The position numbers were made by a program, and so were the translations under genes. Source: Haloarchaeobius iranensis (GTDB lineage: Archaea > Halobacteriota > Halobacteria > Halobacteriales > Natrialbaceae). From it: a DNA stretch of 64,000 bases. How positions within the stretch are numbered: the stretch's first letter is position 1; each line of letters starts with the position of its first letter. The notes under the pieces were generated by a model, which did no database searches, was not told the DNA's origin, and saw only the letters and a program-made list of their open reading frames with translations. The stretch spans positions 1 to 64,000 of the forward strand of contig NZ_FNIA01000010.1 of the NCBI RefSeq assembly GCF_900103505.1. Direction: 5' to 3'. Below are positions 1 through 7,349 of the stretch, one piece after another.

Positions 1-254
1 CAGAGCGCGGATGGGCCGGGGAACTCGCCGCGCTCGAGAACGAGCGCGGCTCGTACCCGCTCCATCTCCTCGGCCCAGTCGAGGACTTCTTGGAGCGTTG
101 CGTCCATGTGAAGCCGGAGAAAGTGCAGGACGGCGTGCTTCCAGCCGGCAACCCCGTTGCCGGCTGGATGGCTGATCTGCATTAGCGCAGCATCAGTAAG
201 TTTTCGTGCTATCGAGACAGCTTGTTTAACGAAGCGGAAGAGGACCTTTTGCAC
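1..254 (-). CDS. IS5-type transposase, N-terminal part cut by window edge
   Basis: The minus strand reads about 84 residues from a GTG at 254 off the left edge of the window. It begins VQKVLFRFVKQAVSIARKL and continues through GWKHAVLHFLRLHMDATLQE and EVLDWAEEMERVRAAL to GEFPGPSAL. This is the N-terminal layout I associate with haloarchaeal IS5-family transposases, where an LRxxM(D/G)xT(L/Y)xEVxDWAxEM block precedes a (P/A)PSxLyksF block; the DDE catalytic domain would lie outside the window. The reading frame is open throughout what is visible, so the copy may be intact. Terminal inverted repeats and target duplication cannot be judged here. Family inferred from memory. Confidence 0.75.
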   Translation of the reverse strand, partial: MQKVLFRFVKQAVSIARKLTDAALMQISHPAGNGVAGWKHAVLHFLRLHMDATLQEVLDWAEEMERVRAALVLERGEFPGPSAL

Positions 255-299
255 AACTGTACTCTCCCGCTTCACTTCCAACGTTCTGACGGCTCGTCC

Positions 300-1367
300 C
301 TACGCCGTCCGTGGATTCAATAGAGCCGTTTCATCTGGAACTCCAACAGCGCTGGGGATTAATGATTCGGTTTCGAGCTTGGAATTATCCTCGCTCATTA
401 GGTCATTTGCCAATTGGCGCGCGACGCGACCGAGTGAATGTGGAGTCGGAGTGCCACCGTAAATGTCTAAATCGTGCTCGTCCGGGTCAAGATCCATCCG
501 CATCGCGATGCGTTCTTTCCAAAGCGAGAAAGTCAACTCAGACTCTCCCTCAATAACGGTCAGAGAGGCGCTGTCGAACTTTTGTTGTTCGATACTGCCG
601 TAATCAAAGTCGTCCACATCGTTACTCCGGACAAGACCCTTGACAAATTCTCGGAAAGAATCTTCATTGCCTTTAGGACTCATGGTCTGTTCAACACTAA
701 CCTCCAGCTGACCACTAAGATCTTGATTCGTCCTCTCCACGTCTTGACGATCGGCGTACTTATCTCGGGCAGGGATTGTACTGTTCCCACGAAAACTAAC
801 TCGGCCGATTGAGTCCGCTTCTTCTATCTTTTTGATGACCTCGTCGGAATAATGAGGCTCAATAGTCATGTATGCGTCACCAGTATCTATATCACGACCA
901 TTGGTATTGAAAAGCCCAGAAAATAGAGTTTTGACGCCTTTGCGTTTGTACTTACTCAGAATAAGTAACGCCTGATCTGAATCGATATCCGGAATGTGGA
1001 ACAAGAAATAATATGAGATCTCTTCCGCATGGTTCTCTTCTCTTGCATCGACTATCCTCTCATGTTCGTCGATATCCCAGAAGTCCGCATTTCTACCCCA
1101 TTCGCCTGACTTTATTCTCCCTTCGATTGTATTTCCTTCTCTCCTGACCGGTTCTTCAATGGTGAATGTCTTCTCGTTCTCCTCATCTTTATGAACTTCT
1201 TCAAGATACTCCTCGATGAAGGATTGGAAATAATCGGCCAAGTTATCGTGCGGGAACTTCGGTTCGTTCGCGTGAATATTGGTCTGGTCCCAACGCGTTT
1301 GTGGCTCCTCAACTTCTCGAACTCTAATCCAATATGGAATTAGTTTATGTACACCCATATCACTCAT
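300..1367 (-). CDS. Unknown 355-residue protein, second gene of a two-gene unit
   Basis: I do not recognise this gene with certainty. The protein is 355 residues, soluble, with no signal peptide or membrane segment. Visible features are a GRIKSGEWG segment near residues 83-91 and a hydrophobic strand pair at about 118-148 (YYFLFHIP followed by QALLILSKYKRKGVKTLF). That strand pattern reminds me weakly of DUF4747/DUF6731-type proteins found near phage-defence genes, but this is only an impression. It lies 78 bases downstream of the small membrane protein at 1446-1931 on the same strand, so the two probably share a transcript. The composition is AT-richer than the core genes. The stop is only about 45 bases from the transposase start, so the C-terminal tail may have been altered by the insertion. 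Confidence 0.8.
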   Translation of the reverse strand: MSDMGVHKLIPYWIRVREVEEPQTRWDQTNIHANEPKFPHDNLADYFQSFIEEYLEEVHKDEENEKTFTIEEPVRREGNTIEGRIKSGEWGRNADFWDIDEHERIVDAREENHAEEISYYFLFHIPDIDSDQALLILSKYKRKGVKTLFSGLFNTNGRDIDTGDAYMTIEPHYSDEVIKKIEEADSIGRVSFRGNSTIPARDKYADRQDVERTNQDLSGQLEVSVEQTMSPKGNEDSFREFVKGLVRSNDVDDFDYGSIEQQKFDSASLTVIEGESELTFSLWKERIAMRMDLDPDEHDLDIYGGTPTPHSLGRVARQLANDLMSEDNSKLETESLIPSAVGVPDETALLNPRTA

Positions 1368-1445
1368 CCCGAACTACAGAATAAAAAGAATTGTTGCGAA
1401 AGTCCACTAATCTGAATCCTCAGTTCGACCGGGATAATCGAGAGC

Positions 1446-1931
1446 CTACGAATCTGCACTAGAGTTAGTTACAAAATGGAGAACTAGAAGTGACCAGTAA
1501 ACACGGGCGAGTATTTTTTCATAAGAATCGATTGTTGTGTCTTGAGCGATCAGGGGGAAGATTACATTTGCGACCAGTATGGTGATCATGAAACGTGTTC
1601 CTTCAGAGGCAATCAACTCTTCAGCAAGAATTGACAAAGCCTTCCCTGTGAATAAGAGCCTCTGTGGAGCAGAAAGTGTGGTTGAAGTAGATCCGCCAGA
1701 AATAGCAGCGTCGGGTGGCGCCTCAAGTTTTTGTGATTCAACTGAACTAAATTCTGATTCAATGATTTTGAAATTCTCTTGCTCGTAGCCGTTTACAAGA
1801 ATTTCAGTATATCTATTAAGAACATCCCCCGACAGATCGCGAACTTCTGCTTGGACCTCAAAATTGTCAGCCTGAAGTTCCTGAATATGCTCGTCCAGTT
1901 CTTCCATTGAATCTCCAGGAGATGGACCCAT
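1446..1931 (-). CDS. Small protein with two C-terminal membrane helices
   Basis: The protein is 161 residues. The N-terminal ~60 residues are acidic and likely helical, a Ser/Thr-rich linker spans about 72-88, and two hydrophobic helices follow at about 113-129 (RFMITILVANVIFPLIAQ) and 141-155 (ARVYWSLLVLHFV), leaving a short polar tail. I do not recognise the family. Being first in a probable two-gene unit with the soluble 355-residue protein, it has the architecture of a membrane effector paired with a sensor, as in some defence systems; that is inference. The start could be the Met at 1931 or the one at 1907 (MEELDEHI). An AT-rich stretch at about 1960-1975 could hold the promoter. Confidence 0.75.
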   Translation of the reverse strand: MGPSPGDSMEELDEHIQELQADNFEVQAEVRDLSGDVLNRYTEILVNGYEQENFKIIESEFSSVESQKLEAPPDAAISGGSTSTTLSAPQRLLFTGKALSILAEELIASEGTRFMITILVANVIFPLIAQDTTIDSYEKILARVYWSLLVLHFVTNSSADS

Positions 1932-2142
1932 ATCAACTGTCTATTTGAGCACAGTCATAAAATACCTCGATTTATTTGCTCTACTAGGGTTCCTACAGCC
2001 GCGATGCGGACTGCTTAGATTTTTCAAACGGTGTAAATGGTCCCGATTTCACTAGAACCACCTTCTCAAACTCTGAATCGCTTGACGACCAGCAAAACAA
2101 CTATCAGTATCGATGGACAATAGCTTGATGTTGATATGACAG

Positions 2143-2829
2143 GTGAAGGAGTTCAATCGGCTTACGGATTCTGTTGAGATAATTGAGCGTGAGGAGTCGG
2201 TTCTACTCCGAATAAACGATAGTACTCTAGGAGTCAACTTCTCCACCGACGGGTTTGTATTGACACCGGATTGGAACAGCCGGCATTTCACCCTCGCGAT
2301 AACGGATGAGTCTGTCCTTTACCACATGGTTCGGGAAGATGAAGATGACCGAACTGGCGGTGAGGGTGACCTACAGCCTGAGGGATTCGTTGCGGACATG
2401 TACACGGCTATCAGGGCGCTCACACCTTTAGAACCCGTTTCAGAGACAGGTATCCAGCAGGTTGGGAGAATCAACGTTGACGAGGCAGAAGGCTGGCTAC
2501 GTGACCAGGCAGTAATCGAAGGTGAAGGGAGAGACTTCACAATCGACAATGAGAGGAAAAACGAGCTTGAGTTTGAATATAACAATGTGACGAGCGTTCG
2601 TAGAGACTTCGCAACCCGTTTTCTCGAAGTGATTCCCCTAGAAGATGCTATAGAATCTGGGGAAATCGTATTTGGAGCAGTTGATGAAGACTACTACCTA
2701 TACTTCGTATTCTTGTTTCCAGATCGGTATATAGGCATAGTACGTCCTAACAAGCTGCTAAATATCATGTCTCATTTGAGGGGGTCAAGTGTATTCCACT
2801 ATCTTCAGCGCTCAATGACTGACGAGTAG
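2143..2829 (+). CDS. Unknown 228-residue protein of the accessory block
   Basis: The frame opens at a GTG at 2143 immediately after an in-frame TGA at 2137, so no longer form is possible. The product is 228 residues, acidic, without signal peptide or clear membrane helix; a hydrophobic strand pair (YYLYFVFLFPDRYIGIV) sits near residues 184-200. I do not recognise a family. It is transcribed away from the 1446-1931 gene with about 210 bases between them, a spacing that could hold divergent promoters, so co-regulation with the pair on the other strand is possible. Base composition is lower in GC than the core genes, in line with acquired DNA. Confidence 0.7.
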   Translation: MKEFNRLTDSVEIIEREESVLLRINDSTLGVNFSTDGFVLTPDWNSRHFTLAITDESVLYHMVREDEDDRTGGEGDLQPEGFVADMYTAIRALTPLEPVSETGIQQVGRINVDEAEGWLRDQAVIEGEGRDFTIDNERKNELEFEYNNVTSVRRDFATRFLEVIPLEDAIESGEIVFGAVDEDYYLYFVFLFPDRYIGIVRPNKLLNIMSHLRGSSVFHYLQRSMTDE

Positions 2830-2841
2830 TATTGAGGATAA

Positions 2842-2928
2842 TTACGTAATCCACTGATGGACGGCGAAGGGGAGTAACAACCCGGCACAAACAAGTGCAA
2901 TCACTAGAATCGTAATTGGTTGAATCAT
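2842..2928 (-). CDS. Possible 28-residue single-helix membrane peptide
   Basis: The minus strand reads M-I-Q-P, then a hydrophobic run TILVIALVCAGLLLPFAV, then HQWIT and a TAA stop. An in-frame GTG two codons upstream of the ATG offers an alternative start. It lies tail-to-tail with the 2143-2829 gene, 12 bases from its stop. Its size, one-helix design and short polar ends fit toxin-like or regulatory membrane peptides, but a frame this short can arise by chance. There is no homology evidence. Confidence 0.3.
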   Translation of the reverse strand: MIQPITILVIALVCAGLLLPFAVHQWIT

Positions 2929-3006
2929 ATCCACAATAACAATCTCTTCAAGAAAATACTTTGTACGCTAGCGGCTTCCGGGTGTTGAAAATCCTCGTGT
3001 TCGAGG

Positions 3007-3264
3007 TTACTTCCCCGTATCAGATGCAATTTCTTCGTGTACGTTGAAACTTACTGCCCGTGTCGAGAGTGTTTCTGCGATCTCGCGCTTCTGCTGCATG
3101 GTCAGGTCATCGCGTTCGAGCACGGCCTCAGCCGCGCGGACGAGCTGGGGCACGTCCTCGCAGGCGGAGACGACGGCCGTCGTCTTGTTGCAGTCATAGA
3201 ACCGGCTCGCTTTCTCGATGGCGTCTCGTCGATACACTTTGTCACCGTCGGTTCGGATTCGCAT
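3007..3264 (-). CDS. DUF7692-like small haloarchaeal protein
   Basis: The likely start is the Met at 3264 (MRIRTDGDKVYRRDAIEKA), giving 85 residues; an in-frame Met at 3279 adds five. The sequence, with FYDCNKTTAVVSACED and EIAETLSTRAVSF, matches what I remember of DUF7692, a small haloarchaeal family of unknown role common on plasmids and islands. The first two-thirds could form a ribbon-helix-helix-like or helical DNA-binding fold; this is inference. Upstream on the same strand is a short hairpin (3317-3332) that would fall in or near its leader. It is a single gene. Confidence 0.75.
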   Translation of the reverse strand: MRIRTDGDKVYRRDAIEKASRFYDCNKTTAVVSACEDVPQLVRAAEAVLERDDLTMQQKREIAETLSTRAVSFNVHEEIASDTGK

Positions 3265-3606
3265 GGTCGTCTCGTACACACGAACCCCAGAATCCTAGTT
3301 TTTTCGAGTGACTGGAACCCCTATTTCGGGGTGAATCGCCCGGTTCGTGTCGCCCAGTCGAATAGAGAGGCGGGTCCAGGCGACGATGGTCGGGGCTGTG
3401 TGCACACGCTGATCTCCAGCTCGTGTGCATATTCGGGAAACCGGATCTCTCGACGTGGGACCCCTGGGGGAAGTGAGTAGAGAGAAGACATATCTTGTAC
3501 GTATAGGGTCAAAATGTATCGGTCAATAAAATGAAGTAGGGAAGTAACCAATTTCAGCCCAACATGATAACTCAGCCAGTGGATATTCTTCGATGGGTGT
3601 CCCAGT
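3265..3606. other. Intergenic region of the accessory block
   Basis: About 340 bases lie between the divergent DUF7692-like gene and the membrane-protein gene at 3607. The part near 3280-3335 holds the hairpin described separately. The part from about 3480 to 3606 is AT-rich and should carry the promoter of the 3607 gene. I see no convincing short gene here. Confidence 0.5.
3317..3332 (-). promoter_or_regulatory. Short hairpin upstream of the DUF7692-like gene
   Basis: ACCCC and GGGGT arms of five bases enclose a six-base loop (TATTTC on the plus strand). It lies about 53 bases upstream of the start at 3264 and could be a leader hairpin or an operator. Its right part (3320-3332) recurs in inverted orientation at 4688-4700. 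Confidence 0.35.
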
Positions 3607-4479
3607 ATGAATGACTTCTGGAATTTGGTACGAGATGGACCTCTGCGTATTAGATTAGTCGTTGTTTTTGGCTCTGCGGCACTATTGTTCATAACAATCG
3701 GTATCGCTGGAGCAGTGGGACTCGGATATACGATTGTAGGACAGGGACCGCAATTTATTTCGCTATTAATTAGTGCACTTGGTGCCTTCTCAACCGTTCT
3801 TCTTGTCGGAGTGACCTCGATTACTTTCCTTGAAAACCGCATGATAGAATACGCCGAGCGTCAGCGTCCGCTTGTGAGGGAAGAAATCAACAAAATAGTA
3901 CGACCAGCGATTACCCGTCTTTTCTCAAACCGCGATAGGATTGAGAGAGGATTAGTGAAATGGAGACACTTAGATTTTGAAGAGGCCATCAGCACAGTCG
4001 GTGGAAATGAGAATATAGAGCTGTTGTCTGACTCATTTGATAGAACGATATATGATCGATTCGGAGAACGAAAGCCCGGGGTAAAAAATCAGATTCGAGC
4101 TCACGATAATGAGCTTAAGAAACTGTCTAGATTTGCAGATACTCTAATTGACGAACTAGCGGAACCACTAGAACAATATGTTCAACACTCAGATAGTGTT
4201 GGTCAATCGATAAGGGACCCCGACGGAGAAATACTTGCTTCTATAGTTCTGAACAACCCTCCGGGGCTAGGTAACAACCATAGTTATGCAAAATTATGGG
4301 AAGAATATAACACTAACCTCCGAAGGGTTGCATACGCTGAAGTTGGAGACGAGCTTACAGATTTTTATGAAGGTAAGTCAGATTATAAATATACCACTAA
4401 CAGTTTATCGAATACTCTCGTTCAAACTCGGGATAGTATGCAAAGGGACTATCATGTATCTTTAGAGGAGTCAGTATAA
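3607..4479 (+). CDS. Two-helix membrane protein with long cytoplasmic domain
   Basis: The product is 290 residues. Two hydrophobic segments lie at about 17-43 (RLVVVFGSAALLFITIGIAG) and 50-75 (ISLLISALGAFSTVLLVGV), followed by a charged, largely helical region of about 210 residues starting ENRMIEYAERQRP. The long charged domain may form coiled coils. I do not recognise the family. It stands alone on the plus strand and is markedly AT-rich relative to the core genes. The start ATG at 3607 is supported by the conserved-looking hydrophobic N-terminus that follows directly. A hairpin about 80 bases past the stop may end its transcript. Confidence 0.75.
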   Translation: MNDFWNLVRDGPLRIRLVVVFGSAALLFITIGIAGAVGLGYTIVGQGPQFISLLISALGAFSTVLLVGVTSITFLENRMIEYAERQRPLVREEINKIVRPAITRLFSNRDRIERGLVKWRHLDFEEAISTVGGNENIELLSDSFDRTIYDRFGERKPGVKNQIRAHDNELKKLSRFADTLIDELAEPLEQYVQHSDSVGQSIRDPDGEILASIVLNNPPGLGNNHSYAKLWEEYNTNLRRVAYAEVGDELTDFYEGKSDYKYTTNSLSNTLVQTRDSMQRDYHVSLEESV

Positions 4480-4560
4480 CGCGTTCTAAAGCACCCCCCT
4501 GTCGAGAATGTCGGGTTGAACCTACGAAAACTCGGGCGGGGGCTGAGTATTTTTCTGCTT

Positions 4561-4576
4561 TGTGCCCTTGGGCACA
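4561..4576 (+). terminator. Hairpin downstream of the 3607-4479 gene
   Basis: The sequence TGTGCCCTTGGGCACA is a perfect seven-base stem with a two-base loop, sitting 82 bases after the preceding stop and just after a T-rich run at 4549-4560. It could act as a transcription end for the plus-strand gene or, being palindromic, as a protein-binding site. Confidence 0.35.
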
Positions 4577-4757
4577 CTCTCCAAGGGGATGTTCCCGCTA
4601 CGCAGGAACGACCCGCACGGTCGCCGCCCCGATCTCGAGCTCGACGAGCCACCCCATGACCAGATGACCAACCAAAATTGACCGAAAACCCCGAAATAGG
4701 CAACTCAGGTAGGGTAAACAACAGTGCGAGACAGTGATGCCTCTACTCGGGGCCGCG

Positions 4758-6374
4758 CTACCCGGCGAGCGCGGCGAACACGCCCCGTTCGCGCTCTCCG
4801 TCGATCTTCGCGACGACCTCCGCACCCGTCAGGTCGACCACGTCATAGCCGCTCTTGTGCCACGCCGTCCGGCCCTCCGCCAGCACGTCTTGGATGCGCG
4901 GCTTCGCCGTCGCTTTCAGCTTCGACAGCATCGTGTCGATACGCACCGTCTCCACGCTCCCGTCGTCCGCGACTGTGACCTCCGCCCCATACTTGTTCAG
5001 CCAGAGCTGGAACGCCGACGAGGCGGCCTGACGAGCATCCATCCCGAGAATCTTCGCCGCGCGGTCGGCCGCGTTCTTCACCTGGTGCTCGGTGCTCTCG
5101 ATGATGCCCTTCAGCTCGTCGTGGAACTTCCGCGACGCGAAGCTCACCGTCCCGTTGTCGTTGTCGAGCACCGCGCCCAGACGCTTCAGCGCCCGGTAGA
5201 TGGTGCTCACCCCGCGGCCGGTCTTCTCGGCTATCTCCTCGTAGTGCTGGCCGTCGCCGTCCTGGATGAGCTGGTCGAGAATGTCCACGTCCGCGTCCGT
5301 CATCTCGCGCAACGAAGTGACCAGGAGATGTTCCTGTTCGGCCTCGATCTGTGGCGTCGGGTCGTCGTACATCGCCACCGTCTCCTCACGAGCCGCCGGG
5401 CGGAAATGGTCATCCTCGATGTACGTAGTCGGGTCTGGTTCCGTCGGTACGTCGCCCCACTCCAGAAAGTTCAGTAGCGTCTCCTCGATCTCGCGCTCGG
5501 CGTCGTCCAGGTCGCGCCACACGATGGGCTCCCCGCCGTTGCGCTGCTGGTTCACCAGCACGCCCAGCTTCGGGTGATATAGCGGGTCCTCGGGGTCGCT
5601 GTGGACGTGTTTCGGGTGGTAGTGCTTGAACTGGAACCCGTAGCGATGACCCGGAATCAGCTTCTGCGCGCTCTCCGGGCCGACCCACAGCCGGTGCATG
5701 TAGCCCACGATATCCTCGTTGTCGGCCTTGTACTCGAACTTCGAACCCTTCTCGTCGGCCAGCAGGTGCATCGCCTGCATCATCGTCCCGCTCGCGAGCA
5801 GCTTCGACGCCATCGACCGACGCACACGCACGTACCGCTCGTACGCTGTGACCCGCGAGTGCGCCGGGCTCGGCTCGTCCGTGAAGTACCGCGAGTTCAT
5901 CGACAGGCCCGCGTGCGTCGCGACCGCGTCGATGACCTCGTGCATCAGCTTCGGCACCTCCTCGGGCTCGACGTTACTCGCTTTCAGCTCGACGTCGACA
6001 CCCTCGGTCCCGAACCGCTTCCACCAGCGTTTCCCGAACCCGAGTTCTTCGCCGGTCTCGCGATGACGCATGTTCTGGAACCGGGGCTCGATTATCGGCG
6101 AGAACTTTCGTCGGCCTTCACCCGTGCAGGTGATATCCCACGAGTACAGCGCGTCTCCCCCGACGTTGTCGCTCGGACGGGGCGCGATACCCGTCTCGGA
6201 GTAGTTGCACTGAATCTGCCAGCGTTCCCCGTCTATCTCCGTTTCGAACTCGGCGTACCCGTCGAACCGACCGACGATGGCCTTCGCGAGCAGCTGGTAC
6301 GGACCCAGCCCGTACTGTGGGTACTTCAGGTACGCCTCCAGCTCGTGCGGGCTCGTCACCGTCTGCCCCGTCAC
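4758..6374 (-). CDS. Large winged-helix protein of integrated elements (DUF7845-like)
   Basis: The product is 538 residues, soluble. The N-terminal ~330 residues have no motif I can name. A helix-turn-helix block follows at about 350-400 (DADVDILDQLIQDGDGQHYE, then EIAEKTGRGVSTIYRALKRL), which looks like a MarR/IclR-type winged helix, and the last ~120 residues are helical. I recall similar proteins, labelled DUF7845, in haloarchaeal integrated elements, with no proven role. It is the last gene of a three-gene operon: its GTG start at 6374 overlaps the stop of the 32-residue gene by four bases. GC content is high, unlike the neighbouring AT-rich genes, so the block is a mosaic. Confidence 0.75.
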   Translation of the reverse strand: MTGQTVTSPHELEAYLKYPQYGLGPYQLLAKAIVGRFDGYAEFETEIDGERWQIQCNYSETGIAPRPSDNVGGDALYSWDITCTGEGRRKFSPIIEPRFQNMRHRETGEELGFGKRWWKRFGTEGVDVELKASNVEPEEVPKLMHEVIDAVATHAGLSMNSRYFTDEPSPAHSRVTAYERYVRVRRSMASKLLASGTMMQAMHLLADEKGSKFEYKADNEDIVGYMHRLWVGPESAQKLIPGHRYGFQFKHYHPKHVHSDPEDPLYHPKLGVLVNQQRNGGEPIVWRDLDDAEREIEETLLNFLEWGDVPTEPDPTTYIEDDHFRPAAREETVAMYDDPTPQIEAEQEHLLVTSLREMTDADVDILDQLIQDGDGQHYEEIAEKTGRGVSTIYRALKRLGAVLDNDNGTVSFASRKFHDELKGIIESTEHQVKNAADRAAKILGMDARQAASSAFQLWLNKYGAEVTVADDGSVETVRIDTMLSKLKATAKPRIQDVLAEGRTAWHKSGYDVVDLTGAEVVAKIDGERERGVFAALAG

Positions 6375-6469
6375 TGTGGACTCTCCGACTCGTCAGGGTG
6401 GGGCCAGTTCCAGCGCGTCGTCTCGCCGCTCTCCGCGTCGTACAGTCGGGACGCACGGACGAACGTCAC
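6371..6469 (-). CDS. 32-residue protein inside the winged-helix operon
   Basis: A GTG start at 6469 overlaps the TGA of the upstream zinc-ribbon gene by four bases, and its own TGA overlaps the GTG start of the winged-helix gene by four bases. The peptide begins VTFVRASRLYDAESGETT and ends PHPDESESPQ. Double coupling of this kind is good evidence for translation even though the frame is very short. Role unknown; it may mainly couple translation of its neighbours. Confidence 0.6.
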   Translation of the reverse strand: MTFVRASRLYDAESGETTRWNWPHPDESESPQ

Positions 6470-6705
6470 TCGCCGTCACCTCGGTCAAGGTCATCCAGCG
6501 ACGGGCACACGCGCTCGTCACCGGTTCGCTGGAGCCGGCGGGAACAGTCGTAACGGTGGCCAGCCTCACCACCCTCGGTCAGCCGCGTGCAGCGCGCGCC
6601 GCACTCGTCGCATCGGAACTCGCGCGACGTGGTCGGTCCGGGGTTCGACTGCTCGCGGGCGCGGAGCTCGTCGAGCGAGATACCGAGCAGCTGCTCGGCA
6701 CTCAT
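6466..6705 (-). CDS. Small zinc-ribbon protein, first gene of the winged-helix operon
   Basis: The product is 79 residues and begins MSAEQLLGISLDELRAREQ. It has a CDECGARC motif at about 31-38 and a later H...C pair (GHRYDC, near 49-54), which together could bind one zinc ion. It leads an operon of three overlapping genes (6705 to 4758). I do not know a function; a DNA- or protein-binding accessory to the winged-helix protein is a reasonable guess. Confidence 0.7.
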   Translation of the reverse strand: MSAEQLLGISLDELRAREQSNPGPTTSREFRCDECGARCTRLTEGGEAGHRYDCSRRLQRTGDERVCPSLDDLDRGDGE

Positions 6706-6786
6706 GCGGCCGTCACCTCGATTTGTGAAACCGCCAGACAGCGAAGGAGGCCGTTTAGCAGCTTGTTGGGCTCCAGTATTTCGAGC

Positions 6787-6839
6787 GCGTTTCTGAAACG
6801 CTCAAACGCCGATACCAGGCCATAGAAGTGGCTATAACC
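6787..6839 (-). promoter_or_regulatory. Candidate promoter and operator of the 6705-4758 operon
   Basis: On the minus strand a TATA-like GGTTATAG lies at about 6832-6839, and about 30 bases downstream is a palindrome (GCGTTTC, one base, GAAACGC at 6787-6801) where the transcript would start. A further AAACGC at 6804-6809 repeats one palindrome arm. A palindrome over the start site suggests a repressor site, possibly autoregulation by a protein of this operon. Spacing rests on general haloarchaeal promoter rules. Confidence 0.45.
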
Positions 6840-6876
6840 CCGGTTTACGAGAATCCAGAATCGTGCAGGAAGTGTA

Positions 6877-6989
6877 TGGGCCCTGACGGATTCGAACCAT
6901 CGACCACTCGGTGTCCCACGACCGGACCCGGTACGAGTCGACGGTCGATATGAGCCGAGCGCTCTAACCAGGCTGAGCTAAGGGCCCTC
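6877..6989 (-). tRNA. tRNA with CAT anticodon and a 38-nt intron (elongator tRNA-Met, possibly tRNA-Ile2)
   Basis: The minus strand folds as a full cloverleaf: acceptor GGGCCCT/AGGGCCC with discriminator A at 6877, D arm GCTC...GAGC, anticodon stem CTCGG/CCGAG, loop CTCATAA, T arm GATGG-TTCGAAT-CCGTC. The anticodon half is interrupted after position 37 by an intron at about 6913-6950. Elongator tRNA-Met carries an intron in haloarchaea, which favours that identity, but the G1 and A73 acceptor end also resembles AUA-reading tRNA-Ile. A TATA element CTATTATGCC lies at 7013-7022, 24-33 bases upstream. Its 3' end abuts the accessory block, the usual place for integration. Confidence 0.9.
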
Positions 6990-7349
6990 TCGGTCGGTAG
7001 TTCCGCACCAGGCATAATAGACGTGTCGAAAATGCCGGCCGGGAGGAGTTCCGGCCGGGCGTTCGTGGTGCCATCGGAAACGCGCGGCCGCTCGAAGGCG
7101 ACGCTCATCGTGGTGTGAGACGTCGAAAAGCGCCGTCACCAGGGCTCGAACTCGCCGAGACGTTCCTGCTCGCTCGGCTCCACGGCTCGCTGGCGCTCAC
7201 CGTTCCGCTGTGGAGACGCTCCCTTGCGGTCACGTCTCCCTCTCGCTGCGCGGGCTGGGACTCGTCTGCTCGACCCCTGGTGTGTCTCGCTTCTGGCGAT
7301 TCAGGCGTTGCTCGGAGATGGAACTCCTCGAGTACTGAATCGCCAGAAG
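6990..7349. other. Spacer between tRNA-Met and tRNA-Asn with integration-like repeats
   Basis: This 360-base spacer has no convincing gene. It holds the tRNA-Met promoter near 7013-7022, a GC-rich hairpin-prone stretch near 7037-7062, a 23-bp copy of the tRNA-Asn 3' end at 7129-7151, and the 16-bp inverted repeat next to tRNA-Asn. The stretch 7152-7290 is rich in CTCGCT-type motifs seen also in the dispersed repeats at 19124 and 56021. Confidence 0.6.
7129..7151 (-). repeat. Copy of the tRNA-Asn 3' end (att-like)
   Basis: Bases 7129-7151 are identical to 7348-7370, which is the 3' end of tRNA-Asn plus two flanking bases. The copy stops inside the T arm. A direct repeat of a tRNA 3' end at this distance is the classic scar of site-specific integration, here with only about 200 bases left between the copies. 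Confidence 0.75.

Noticed and set aside
3037-3480. Plus-strand frame over the DUF7692-like gene
   Set aside because: It is antisense to a recognised family and has no start signal or motif.
4598-4825. Small minus-strand frame next to the winged-helix gene stop
   Set aside because: Ser/Arg-rich composition and no motif; a chance frame.
6877-6989. tRNA-Trp with intron
   Set aside because: The anticodon loop reads CAT, not CCA, and the intron is short compared with the box C/D intron of haloarchaeal tRNA-Trp.
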